Source: Skeletonema tropicum (lineage: Eukaryota > Bacillariophyta > Thalassiosirophyceae > Thalassiosirales > Thalassiosiraceae). From it: a DNA stretch of 64,000 nt. The notes beneath the pieces were generated by a model. That model was given only the letters and a program-made list of their open reading frames with translations, was not told the DNA's origin and ran no database searches. Position numbers and translations under genes: made by a program. Each line of letters begins with the position of its first letter. Positions within the stretch are counted from its first letter, which is position 1. The DNA is taken from contig CM074144.1 in NCBI GenBank assembly GCA_037178625.1, forward strand, positions 868,001 to 932,000. The letters run 5' to 3'. Shown here piece by piece: positions 35,155 to 44,685 of this stretch.

Positions 35155-35643
35155 GATGGCAGAAGAGGAAACAAAGTGGTGAAGTTGCTGTTGTAATGTG
35201 GCATTGCGCTAGGAGCAGGGTCTGAGTCATGTTGGTGTTGCATGTTTGTGGAGGTGGAGGTTGACATACCCGCACCAGAGGAAGAAGCAGGACCAGGATT
35301 CATTAGATTGCTTGGTGACGACCTCCCCCCACTGTTATCATTGTTAATATCCTGAGAATGTGCGGATTGCATGGTGATGTATTAACAACTTAAGGCCTGG
35401 TTGTAGCACTTAGCTTACTTTATTTTTGTCATTGGCCGCTGCAGCAAATGCAGCAAATAGCTACATCTGGAAGGAAGGCCCTCTACTCTTGTGCTGAGAT
35501 GCTCTGTAGACTGCTTCTTGTTGAAAGATAATTCTGCCTTTAGGGTTAATAGAGAGAGCGTGGTATGGTGACGTGGCATAAATTGTCACATCATAGGGCG
35601 TGCCGAACCAGTGGCCAGAAAAGCCGTGCCCAACGTAGCCCCT
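35155..35643 (-). repeat. MULE right terminal inverted repeat
   Basis: About 489 bp. It holds the promoter, the transposase start codon (35372) and part of exon 1. Confidence 0.9.
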
Positions 35644-35667
35644 CCCCAAAAAATATCATAAACGGGC

Positions 35668-37176
35668 TAGCGTAATGGAATTTCAAAAGGGTGAAATTTC
35701 ACTACTGCAACTTTCGTGAAATTTACAGGGTGAAAGTTGCACCAATTTTGGCCAACAATGAAATTTCACAAAAATTCTGGCGCGAACGGATGGTACTGAA
35801 CCAACACGTAGCACAAAAATAACCTAAGACCCTTCATTCCACCAACCACCAAACCCCAAAGAACACCACGCACCATCCAGATGATGAGTTTGTCAACTCA
35901 GCGGAGAGTAACTCTTCACCAAAATGCTGGCGACTAACAATGCAGTATTACTTATTCCTTCGTAGTAATTCAGCTTACATGCGTGTTCCTGCATTGGCAT
36001 GTACCAGATGATTTTGGGCGCGGATGGCTCTTATTTTGGGTGCGGGTATGTGCACAAATCAACTTTTTGTTCACTCTGCCGTCTACCACGCTGTCATAGT
36101 TTGCCTGGCAATAACAACAACAATTCAATAATCTTCAACAATAATGCTTTTGACATGCGCCGCCAACGCCCTTTGTGGCATGAAGAACTCCCCCCTCAAC
36201 AACCCGGCTGATCATCAGTGCATGATGTGTGAAGGACCAATTCATGGTGCCCTTTGCGGTAAACTCTACTGTGAGGAAATTGTGGGCAACCCATCCTACA
36301 AAAACCCTGCAGGGGATCTTAATGATCATGCAAAAACACTTGCCAACTCCCATACCGCTCTCATGTGTCTTCACTGTGTCCAACACAAGCTCACCGCTGC
36401 GGCCCCAACTGCCGATGCTGCCGTCGCTGCTGTCGATCCACCTGCTGTCGCTGCAGTCGATCCACCCGCAGCACCACCTACTCTCGTGTGTGGAGGGAGT
36501 TGTTCTACCTGCAGACTAACAAGGCTGCGCTCGTAAGGAAGATGATCGAGTGGTATGTGCCTTTGGGTGAAGATGGTTCTGATGAGATGCGGAGGAGAGT
36601 TAAAAAGGATTTTGAGGACTTTGATACTCAAAACAATGACTGGTTTCATTCTTTTGACGTTCCACTTCCATCGCTTCCATCTTTGGAACAGCTGCAACAG
36701 AACAACAAGTCTTTTAGTATCAAAAATGTGGTACAGTATGTGGAATCAACTGGTGCTATTTCTGGTCGCATCACGTGGTTTGAATGTTATGCAGGATCAT
36801 CTGACTTCTATCGATTGGTTGCTAAGCCTCTAATGTCTATGGGAACTGTCGGATCGATGGATTGTGAGCGTAGGGCCAAACCTCTGAAGAACAGCATTCT
36901 TGTGAAGGATAGGAATAGGATGAAGGATCCAACTGGTGTTGCACTTCTTCGAGGGAAGGAAAACCTCCGTCATATCATGGATGCGAAGAAGATGCTTGGA
37001 AAGAAGCTTGCTGACAGTCTCTCTTAGAGTGATGTGTTGACTGCAGAGTGCAAAGTATTACGACTATCTCAGGATAAGCTAGAGTGAAATTTAATCCCTT
37101 GAAATTTCTGAAATTTCTGAAATTTCAACCTGCAATTTTCAACCCCCTCCAAAAATGGTGAAATTCCATTACGCTA
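35668..37176 (+). mobile_element. hAT element remnant with 8-bp TSD
   Basis: Inverted ends start TAGCGTAATGGAATTTCA on both sides. The flanks carry the same 8 bp, AAACGGGC (35660-35667 and 37177-37184), the duplication length typical of hAT. Subterminal GAAATTTC repeats are numerous. The 1.5-kb size and broken ORF show a deletion derivative. Confidence 0.85.
36144..37027 (+). pseudogene. hAT-like transposase remnant
   Basis: An N-terminal Cys/His segment (HQCMMCEGPIHGALCG ... ALMCLHCVQHK, 36200-36390) resembles a DNA-binding finger. A frame change near 36450-36540 leads into a C-terminal part with WFECYAGSSDFYRLVAKPL, then DCERRAKPLKN and GKENLRHI, the layout of the hAT dimerisation region (W...Y..A..L...ER...N). 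The central DDE core is missing. An Ala/Val/Pro repeat (AAVDPPAVAAVDPPA) lies between the halves. Confidence 0.65.
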
Positions 37177-37204
37177 AAACGGGCCCCCTTTCACAAACCA
37201 GGTA

Positions 37205-37839
37205 CAGTCGTCGTACGGTTATTTTGACACACGCTTATTTTGACATTACAGTTATTTTGACACAGCAGCAGAGAACACTACCTTCTCTTATCGCTGGCTT
37301 CCCCGCTTCTCCCGAGGAGGGAGAAGAGGCAGCTCAGCCACACAAACCACCATGACCATGACCATGACATATCAAAGATTCGTCCGAGACACCATTGCTG
37401 CTTGCAGAGGCAGCATTAGACGCAATCAAGAAACTCCGTGAGAATGAGAATGCGGGTTCAGAGGAGGACGACGAGAATGACGACGAGGATGATGATGCAG
37501 ATGCACGGTACAATATCTTCTTCAATTCATTTGGTCATCTACGCTCTCGTAACGTCGAATTGATTATGGTCTTAAACAGCAAATCTGATGAATTGGTGAA
37601 AGATTTATCGTTGACTCTGGAACAACTGAAATTGACGTGGGAGCATGAAGACTTCTAAATATGTAAGCAACCTTGCTTTGTCTCCTCCTTTGTCTGAAAC
37701 CTATGTACATACCTATGTACTGGTATTTAAGCTTATGTACCGATGCCTATTTACTTGCTACACGGATGTTTTGACAAGTACGGTTATTTTGACACGCTGA
37801 GCCAGAACACAGTGTGTCAAAATAACTGTACGACGACTG
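37205..37839 (+). mobile_element. Tc1/mariner-like MITE (635 bp)
   Basis: Inverted repeats of 28 bp with one mismatch start CAGTCGTCGTACGGTTATTT. TA flanks both ends (37203-37204 and 37840-37841). Subterminal copies of TTATTTTGACACA occur on both sides. The near-identity of the repeats suggests recent movement. Confidence 0.85.
37395..37658 (+). CDS. Small acidic ORF inside the MITE
   Basis: 87 residues with an acidic run (residues ~22-36, mostly Glu/Asp) and a helical C-terminus ending LTLEQLKLTWEHEDF. It has no transposase motif. It could be a captured host fragment, the relic of a larger ORF, or chance. The ORF starts within MITE sequence and has no visible promoter, so confidence is low. 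Confidence 0.3.
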   Translation: MLLAEAALDAIKKLRENENAGSEEDDENDDEDDDADARYNIFFNSFGHLRSRNVELIMVLNSKSDELVKDLSLTLEQLKLTWEHEDF

Positions 37840-38098
37840 TAACATCTTTTATCTTTTGGGTCACTTGATGTAACGATAATGTGTCTACGTACATGAACTG
37901 TCATATTTTCCAATCGCCAACAAGAATGCCGCCTTTTTCTCCTCGCTTTCTTTCCGCTTTTAGCTTTCTCATTTTCCACCATGACGCACTTACGCGTAAT
38001 CACCATTTTGAAAACAGCAATTTCAATTCAATTTCAATTGCCGCAGCAACGCGCAACGCCCCCAACAATAACAATACAAAGCAACATCATCCGAAGCA

Positions 38099-39301
38099 AT
38101 GATTCGTCGCGGTGGCTTCAAACGCTTCGAACGACGAATTATCGAGCGGATTGCCGCCGATGACGAAGATTTGGAAAAGGTCAAGTTGAACGGGAAGCGC
38201 GTCGATGATGCCAAATTGGCCGAGCTGTCGCAAGTGCTCTCCTCCAATACTTCCATCACATCTCTGCATCTTAGTAACAATACTATTGGCCATGAAGGCA
38301 TTGCTGCACTGGTCGATGCGCTTCATCAAAACCTTCATGTCGAATATATTGATTTAAGCGGTAATACTATTGGGAACAAAGGAGCGGCGGCATTGGCGGC
38401 ATGTTTGCAATATAACAATACATCAGTGATATCGCTGAACCTTGACAACAATGGCATTGGAGATGAAGGCGCGGGATCACTTTTATCGGCCGTCTTGACC
38501 AATTCCACCATACACAGTCTTAATTTGAAGGGTAACGATATTCATTCGTCCTTACTCGCCAAGATTGATGAGGCTCTCAATAGATCAAAAGCATTATTTG
38601 AAACAGAGGTGGTATATTTTGCTCCTTTGCCTACAAAGGAGGACGGCCAAGACCTTGCAGTGGTTGACACGTTTTCAATGACATTTTCAGAAGAGTCTAG
38701 GGGTGACGATCATTCTTTTGATTCGTCTACAGATGATATCTGTGTTGAAACGTCGAATTATGTTTTTCAAGGAGCACCAATAACATCACCAAACGCAGAA
38801 TCGTCATCGCCTTCCCAATTGAATGCGGAAGGAATGGCTGTCAATTGGATGAATACGATTGGTTTATTCCTCCATAATAACGATGAAAGTAATAAGGACA
38901 TAAATGAGGATGGAAATGAGTTGAAAGTAATTCCTGTCAGTGATGACTTGGGTTACTGTAAATTCCTTGCGTTCTTGGAGAGTGACATTGTGTCACATAC
39001 AAATAAGGATCAAGATCATCTTGTGGCAGAGACGCCACCTTTACCTCAATCGGAGAATATTAGTCATTCGGTTTCAGATCACTACAAAGTCCTTGGGGCA
39101 CAACATTTATCAGAAGATAAGGAGAAGGATACGGCATCAGCATTTCCTCAGGAGAATCCTATTGGAGCAACATTCAATTGGATCGGATCTTTGTTTCATA
39201 ACGAGAAAGAGGACAATGGTAAAAGCTGTGAAGACGAGAGGATAATACCAGTGAGCGATGACATAGGTTACCAGGAATTCATCTCTTTCCTAAAGACATG
39301 A
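38099..39301 (+). CDS. Leucine-rich-repeat (NLRC3/RNH1-type) protein with duplicated C-terminal module
   Basis: 400 residues, intronless. Residues ~45-165 hold four LRRs of the ribonuclease-inhibitor type (ITSLHLSNNTIGHEGIAAL and similar). The C-terminal half is acidic and Ser-rich and contains two copies of an unusual module: at about 246-298 (NWMNTIGLFLHNN ... VIPVSDDLGYCKFLAFL) and about 357-400 (NWIGSLFHNEKED ... IIPVSDDIGYQEFISFL). I do not recognise this module. There is no signal peptide. The LRR part probably binds another protein; the paired modules may be docking motifs. It is convergent with the HMG gene, with stop codons 138 bp apart. Confidence 0.85.
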   Translation: MIRRGGFKRFERRIIERIAADDEDLEKVKLNGKRVDDAKLAELSQVLSSNTSITSLHLSNNTIGHEGIAALVDALHQNLHVEYIDLSGNTIGNKGAAALAACLQYNNTSVISLNLDNNGIGDEGAGSLLSAVLTNSTIHSLNLKGNDIHSSLLAKIDEALNRSKALFETEVVYFAPLPTKEDGQDLAVVDTFSMTFSEESRGDDHSFDSSTDDICVETSNYVFQGAPITSPNAESSSPSQLNAEGMAVNWMNTIGLFLHNNDESNKDINEDGNELKVIPVSDDLGYCKFLAFLESDIVSHTNKDQDHLVAETPPLPQSENISHSVSDHYKVLGAQHLSEDKEKDTASAFPQENPIGATFNWIGSLFHNEKEDNGKSCEDERIIPVSDDIGYQEFISFLKT

Positions 39302-39439
39302 GAGGAAGTACTTAGTATCACCTTGTACACTCGCCAGCATACATACCTGCCATGTAAAGATGTGTAGATGACTCATGTACAGTTTATTTTACTATCGCAT
39401 GAATGTATTCATCATTATTTACAATGTTCGACAGAATCA

Positions 39440-40501
39440 TCAGCGTTTGAAACGCTTAGTAGGTGGGAGGGTCTTACCCAGATCTAGTGGAAGGTCACGT
39501 TTCTGAGATGCCGCAACAGCAGCTGCAGTCGCCAGTACATTCATATTGAAGTCTGCTCTGCTCAAGGACGTCTTTGCCGCCTCCATCTTCGCTTCACTCA
39601 CCCTGTTATAGGGTGGTGCTACTCTACAGAAGGACTTTGCCTCCTTCGTCAGCTCAATCATCCTGTGATAGGAAGGTACTTTTGATTTTGCCGCCATGAG
39701 GGCGTTGTAGTGTGCAACAGCCATGAAGTAGGAGGGACGATTCGTGGTTGATATTGGTGCCATGGGCGGCTTCCTTTGGAACGCCGCTATTCGATTATGA
39801 ACCATCATTTGCACTGGTATTGAAAATCCTCGATGAAGCGGTGCTCTTTGAAAGGCAGCAGCAGCAACCGGCAGAGTAGCTGGATGAGTAGCTGGATGGG
39901 TAGCCGGCTGAGTAGCCGGATGGGAAGCCGGAGTAGGAGCCGCCAAAGACTTGGATTCTTTCTTCACCCCGTCATTGTTCATTTTGACTTTGGGGCTATC
40001 GGGAGTGCTCGCTTTAGGAGGATGTAACTTGTTATACTCATCCATCTGGGCACGGTATATGTGTCGTCCTTCTTCGGATAGCTCTTCGAATACCTTCTTA
40101 CCAAATGAGTCGACCCCCTTCCAACAGGTTGTCATCAACTTCCCCATCTCGCTGAAACTGATTCCAACGCTATTTGCCGCCTTCCGATGGCGTCTTCTCT
40201 TATTATTCACGGGCAAAATCTTACCTCGTAATGCCTCTCGGATCCTTCTGCGGCGTAATGCATTAATCTCATCAGAGGATAGGGGCTGTTGATTGGTGGG
40301 GGTTACCAACGGCGGCTCCTCCTCCAGACCAGCGATAGAAGATAGGATTTTGAGCACATCTTCTTTTGAAGGGTCATCACCAGCCCTTTCGAGAATTAGG
40401 GCTCGTTTGTAGCGGTAGAAGAGGTTGAATGAACTAAGCGGCCGCTTCGGCCTTTCCATGCTCATATTGTTGAGAGGTGCCGGAGAGGTGATTGGTACCA
40501 T
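39440..40501 (-). CDS. HMG-box protein with a split box
   Basis: 353 residues. The first half of an HMG box (PKRPLSSFNLFYRYKRALIL, residues ~18-37) is separated from the rest (GISFSEMGKLMTTCWKGV ... FEELSEEGRHIYRAQMDEY, ~113-155) by a ~75-residue basic insertion containing RRRRIREALRGK and NNKRRRHRKAANS. The C-terminus has an Ala/Pro/Thr repeat (HPATQPATHPATHPAT, near residue 195) and a terminal basic PPTKRFKR that may be a nuclear signal. Probably a nuclear DNA-bending or transcription protein. No intron is needed because the frame is open throughout. Confidence 0.85.
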   Translation of the reverse strand: MVPITSPAPLNNMSMERPKRPLSSFNLFYRYKRALILERAGDDPSKEDVLKILSSIAGLEEEPPLVTPTNQQPLSSDEINALRRRRIREALRGKILPVNNKRRRHRKAANSVGISFSEMGKLMTTCWKGVDSFGKKVFEELSEEGRHIYRAQMDEYNKLHPPKASTPDSPKVKMNNDGVKKESKSLAAPTPASHPATQPATHPATHPATLPVAAAAFQRAPLHRGFSIPVQMMVHNRIAAFQRKPPMAPISTTNRPSYFMAVAHYNALMAAKSKVPSYHRMIELTKEAKSFCRVAPPYNRVSEAKMEAAKTSLSRADFNMNVLATAAAVAASQKRDLPLDLGKTLPPTKRFKR

Positions 40502-43498
40502 AGTGTAGTAATTATAATTATGGCATGCGGTGAAGAAGTATAGTGCAAGGGGCTGTTGAGATATTTACATATTTACATAACATCCACCATGACGACTGCA
40601 GGGAAAGAATCGCCCTTAAGTAGGTGCTGGGCTGTGGGCGCTTTTGGTCTCTCTTCTGGGCGGCGCCCACGTGAGCCCAACAACTGAGATTAAGTACCCG
40701 TCAATTGAAAAAACATACCCTCAAAATGACCCAAAATCTCTTGTGACCTCTCCCCACACCAGACTATGTTGTGGTCACGCCCACATGCCCGCTATCTCGG
40801 TAGGCCTAATCGCCTTATTTATTACTTATTGGTCTAAAACTTATTTCTAAACTGCACTTTCTCACAATTGTATATATTGTACCGAGGCCGTTTATCTTTT
40901 CTCACAATTTTCACCCGTTGGGCCTACGCTATGCAAAATCGGGTATAAATGAGATCAAAATACCCATAAATTATCCGTATGACCAACAAAAAACCGATTC
41001 TCCTTCAACATACTTACTTAATAACAAGTAAAAGTAAGAGACACGTTCTTTCTGAGAGAATTGTTGCAAATCCGAGCTATCTGAGAATTGTTAAAAGCTG
41101 TCTCACAATAATTGGGTACCGGGGCACTCACCGTTTCTCCTAATTTTCACAAGTCACAGTCACGAAGCTCTCCCCTACTTACAGCCACGGGTTCTAAGGC
41201 CTACGTAGGAATTCAAATCATCGTAGAACGTACATACTACCTATAAGTCCCACCAAATGCTGCACTTTTTGACATCAACCATGAAGCTGCCGCTCCTACC
41301 GACGACCACAACCATGCACACGCTTCAAATATAACCAATAAATGCACCTATATCGCTCCCAATTACTATTGGGTATATTATGGAGGCGTTTTTTTGTCGA
41401 GGTAGATGCCCTCGTTGAGATATTCTAGTCGCCATCAACGATATAATAATTGGTCATTTTCGTCCACCTGTGGTATGATCCTTTTGGCAATGATACGCTG
41501 CACTAAAAGGTCCCCTACTTTACATATCTCATCTGCAATATGATATTGACTTCCGTGGTCGTGCCCCACGTATGAGAGTGCTCCCTCTATTGATTATTAC
41601 CTAGGAGCACATGTGATCGGACATGTGATGTTTCACATAATTAATATGCAACAATCAACCATATAAACAGTCCATAACAACAATGCAAACACAAATCTTC
41701 AACTCTCAACATAACAGAGGATGTCTGGGGGGTATACACGCTTCGGCAGCCGCAAAATAGGTGGTGGATGTCATATTATTTATCATGGTGTAGAGGCTTA
41801 CATTTTGTAATTTATTGTACCAAATAATATTTAATATTATCCGATTGAAAACACTACTCCAAACAATAACAATGTATATTATTACCGAAATGATGTGTTA
41901 GTTCTGTTTTGGATGTGTTTTGGACATTATTGGTGGCTGTATACAACAATTGATGGTGGATATTGTGCCCATTTGAGACGAGTTTTTTTGTAATTATTGA
42001 CTCGTCGCTTCAAGGAGTTAACAAGACTCTTTTTATCAGGTTTATGCCCCCCAATCATCGCTCTACATCATATTATGACTGGGGCATAAGTTTTGGGGCT
42101 TCGTTCCTTCTATGATGCATCCTTTGGTGGCAGTGTTGGTCGCGACAAGGCGACAGGTGGCTGTTGATGATGGTGTGGCTAGATCACTTATATTCTTGGT
42201 GATTACGGTGATTACTGTGGCGATAAGCATAACCTACGAATAAGATATGTTTGGTTGTCAATTGGAAGGGGCAGGGCGGATTGATGGCACACCCTACTGC
42301 CTCTCTTTTGGATACATACGGCAGCGGCAGACTGTGTCGTCGAGGTTTAATTTCTAGCGATAAAATATGTCGACGAAAATTAATTCGACGTTATTGTATA
42401 CTGGTGAACTTTTTTAATAATGAACTAAAATATGGGTGTAGAATTCATTGCCAAAAAAGTTCACCAGTATATCAAGATGGGACATTATATCACCATAGGA
42501 CGCAAACACACCATGGTGCCGGTGCTCCTCTTCTTGGTGATGTTGAGTGGAGATGAAAAAGTGTTTGGCGATAGTTAGCCCGTCAAGAAAATATTTTGAT
42601 TTTTGCCTGTTTTGGGCTGCAAGGGTTAACAAATGTCATAGCGATAGTCATATCACACGTTGTTTACTATTCCTACGTTGATACTCCTACTTTTGAACTT
42701 AGACCGGGAGGCTTAGAAGCCGTGGCAGCTTTCAGTCCGGCCGCATCATTGGCTGTTTAATTCTGGTATTGTAGGGCTTGCTATGAATCGTTGTCTTTAA
42801 AGAGAAATAATACTCACCATTAGGTGCATAAAATCATCATATTACACTTAATTATACTCTACTTTGGCCATGTCAGGAGTGATACACTTCATAATACGCT
42901 TCCATTTCACTCAATACACTATACCTAACGGTTTTGGGGCATCTTTGGCTACTTGAAATTATGATTAATTGCTCTCTGTTTCATTGATTATGTGCCCTCT
43001 GGTGATTGTTATGTACTTACTTCTCTTGCATAGTGTTTGGGGGAGGTATGTGTCATTATCTACCGGGAATATCACACCATTTGCCACTTATTATGTGGTT
43101 GGGACGAGGGTTGATGTTTTTTGACTTCAGTGCATTGATTGTTGCTCCACACACAGCGGCCAAGTGGGTGATCGGCATGCTCTCCATACACATGCCGCTG
43201 CGCAGCGAATGCGTGATGTTCTCAATTCAATGGGCAATGCAGCGGCCACCAAGTCACCATTACTTCGGCATGGGTATATAGTAACAGTTATTATTGCTTG
43301 ATGGCATCGTATTTGCATCGGTGTGAATGTATGAGGCCGGTTCTGGTAATGTCGAATGTGCCGAATTTACATGCATTGTGTTAACGTCGTTATACTGCTG
43401 TATCCGCTGATATTCAGGCCCCACCGACCTCAAAAATGGATTCAGCACAAAATTTTGGGTCAGGCAATATATAGGTTGTAGTTGTTGCTATTTTATTT
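40502..43498. other. Long gene-free region
   Basis: Three kilobases of AT-rich sequence with no credible ORF. It holds a short perfect-stem palindrome at 42397-42471 and unassigned sequence that may be old transposon debris. No tRNA or rRNA was recognised by eye. Confidence 0.5.
42397..42471. repeat. 27-bp inverted repeat hairpin
   Basis: TATACTGGTGAACTTTTTT...AATGAA pairs with TTCATT...AAAAAAGTTCACCAGTATA across a ~20-nt loop, with about two mismatches. Confidence 0.8.
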
Positions 43499-43523
43499 CA
43501 TGCTAGTCGACGCGCCATACGTC
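43499..43523 (+). repeat. Inverted repeat partner of 55371-55395
   Basis: A 25-bp sequence starting CATGCTAGTCGACGCGCCAT is matched with two mismatches in reverse complement at 55371-55395. The pair encloses the whole Copia element. Together they may be the ends of a ~1.5-kb DNA transposon that the Copia entered. Confidence 0.45.
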
Positions 43524-43761
43524 GCATGCGACGATGCGGCGTCGCACGGATAGAAAAGCCAATATCGAACACAAAAAAGGTTATTTTGGATAGAAACAGG
43601 TACTTTTCACCCCAACACCCAGCCAAATCTTGTTGCGACGCAGAAAATCTGGCATTACCACGCCAATATTGGCCAATAATATGCCGATGCTTTAAGCTGA
43701 AAGACCAATAACTTTCTATTTGAATCATTTGGAATTCATCTTCAACTTTTGGTGGTGGTGC

Positions 43762-44068
43762 TGTTGGAACTGTAAATCGGGGTTCTCTAGACAACACAAA
43801 ACGTGAGAAACCCAACAAGAAACTATCTTACTGTGACGTAGTAAAAGGCTCATCTTGAAGAGCCAAGATATGGAGGAAGACCTCAAGATACGGAGGATGA
43901 GCACCATGAGCCTCAACAGCCAAGGATGCTCTTACTTTATCAACTATGTTAGTGCTTCGTGAATAACATAGTAATACGTTTGTTTACTGGATAGAGCATC
44001 TTGTCGGTGGTAATAGGCTGGAGCGGTAGTCTTCGTCGTTGGGCCCTGACCGGATTTTATCTTCAACA
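43762..44068 (+). repeat. Copia 5' LTR
   Basis: 307 bp. It contains TGACGT (43834-43839, a CRE-like element), a 9-bp-stem hairpin (43943-43951 with 43964-43972) and the stretch 43934-43948 that is complementary to the primer-binding site. No TATA box is evident. Confidence 0.93.
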
Positions 44069-44083
44069 CATAGTTGATAAAGT
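44069..44083 (+). promoter_or_regulatory. Putative self-primed PBS
   Basis: CATAGTTGATAAAGT lies at the first base after the 5' LTR and is the exact reverse complement of ACTTTATCAACTATG inside the LTR (43934-43948; 16 bp if the last LTR base is counted). No match to the usual initiator-tRNA PBS (TGGTATCAGAGC or the half-tRNA type) is visible. This is the arrangement expected for self-priming by the 5' end of the element's own RNA. Confidence 0.65.
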
Positions 44084-44097
44084 CACAGGTTGTCAGA

Positions 44098-44151
44098 ATG
44101 GGAACCGAATCTCCCACCGAGGGTGGGGACGTTAAGCCCGACACCAGCAGT

Positions 44152-44188
<37 letters not shown>

Positions 44189-44271
44189 GGCAAGGTGGCA
44201 GGAATAGAAAGAAAAAGGGTAATCGGCCCTCGGGGCCCCGGGTCGAAACAAGCGCAGTGAAGTGTCGATAA
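44098..44271 (+). pseudogene. Copia gag N-terminus, cut off by the nested insertion
   Basis: Starts MGTESPTEGGDVKPDTSS, then an (AAC)n-encoded Asn run (44149-44188), a basic stretch GGRNRKKKGNRPSGPR and VETSA, the usual start of diatom Copia Gag as I know it. The frame meets a stop at 44271 soon after the foreign sequence begins. Confidence 0.75.
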
Positions 44272-44685
44272 CGGGGCCGGGAGGTGCCCAACCCCTTATG
44301 GTCACAAATTCTCCATTTTTTTCCAAACTTTTTTCTACAGGGATCTTGGTAGGAATCAGTATAGTAGCTATTTAGTGAGAAGGTTTACCTGGGGGACACG
44401 TAGAGGCTCTGTAGACCCATACCGCTGTAGAATTTGTACTTGTTCCTACGTAGAAAGCGAGAAGTACCTGGCTTAAATGCGCTTTTTACAGAAATTGATT
44501 GGCTATATCTGTCGAGGATACCGTCATTCGCAGAAAGAAATGCAGGTATATTGTCATTATAGGTGACATGTTTCTTCATCACGAGAAATATTCTCCCTTT
44601 GTTGTATCTGTCAATTGAAAATAATTTTGTCTTCAAGACAAATTTATTTTCCATGCAAGTTGTGAATATGGCATTGTATCGTCCA

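Larger units (their letters stand above)
29057..35372 (-). pseudogene. MULE transposase (DDE, SWIM zinc finger), disrupted
   Basis: Exon 1 is 35372-34967 (Ser/Asn/Gln-rich, starting inside the right TIR). Its donor TTTTG|GTGAGT matches in phase the acceptor GTTACAG at 34341. Exon 2 (34340-34255) continues in frame at 31995 if the LTR insertion is removed. A canonical intron (30810-30892) follows. Visible MULE motifs are FIDDT (first Asp), TMSDLG (second Asp), CTWHI, SSVVEGSF (Glu), the SWIM finger CKWCKRDINSGQPCKHI, and a C-terminal zinc knuckle CDLCKGIGHNKANC. Lesions: the 2.25-kb LTR insertion in exon 2, a one-base shift near 30235-30270 before EEMAVLSAEQQ, and an in-frame TAA at 29951. The protein would have cut and pasted the element, but this copy cannot make it. 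Confidence 0.85.
28367..35643 (-). mobile_element. Mutator-like element (MULE) with ~490-bp terminal inverted repeats
   Basis: The terminal repeats 28367-28857 and 35155-35643 both start AGGGGCTACGTTGGGCACGG and differ at only a few positions, so the copy is relatively young. The transposase is encoded on the minus strand. The interior carries two later insertions: an LTR element (32001-34249) and a foldback MITE (34413-34931). No 8-11-bp target duplication is evident at the outer edges, perhaps because the flanks were rearranged. The right edge lies 24 bp from a hAT remnant. Confidence 0.88.

Noticed and set aside
28353..35656. Target-site duplication for the MULE
   Set aside because: The 9-11 bases on the two sides do not match (left ends ATCATTTTT, right starts CCCCAAAAA), although both flanks resemble each other loosely in inverse orientation.
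43498..43818. Minus-strand ORF of 106 codons crossing the 5' LTR edge
   Set aside because: It spans the LTR junction and the inverted repeat, so it exists only because of the insertion.
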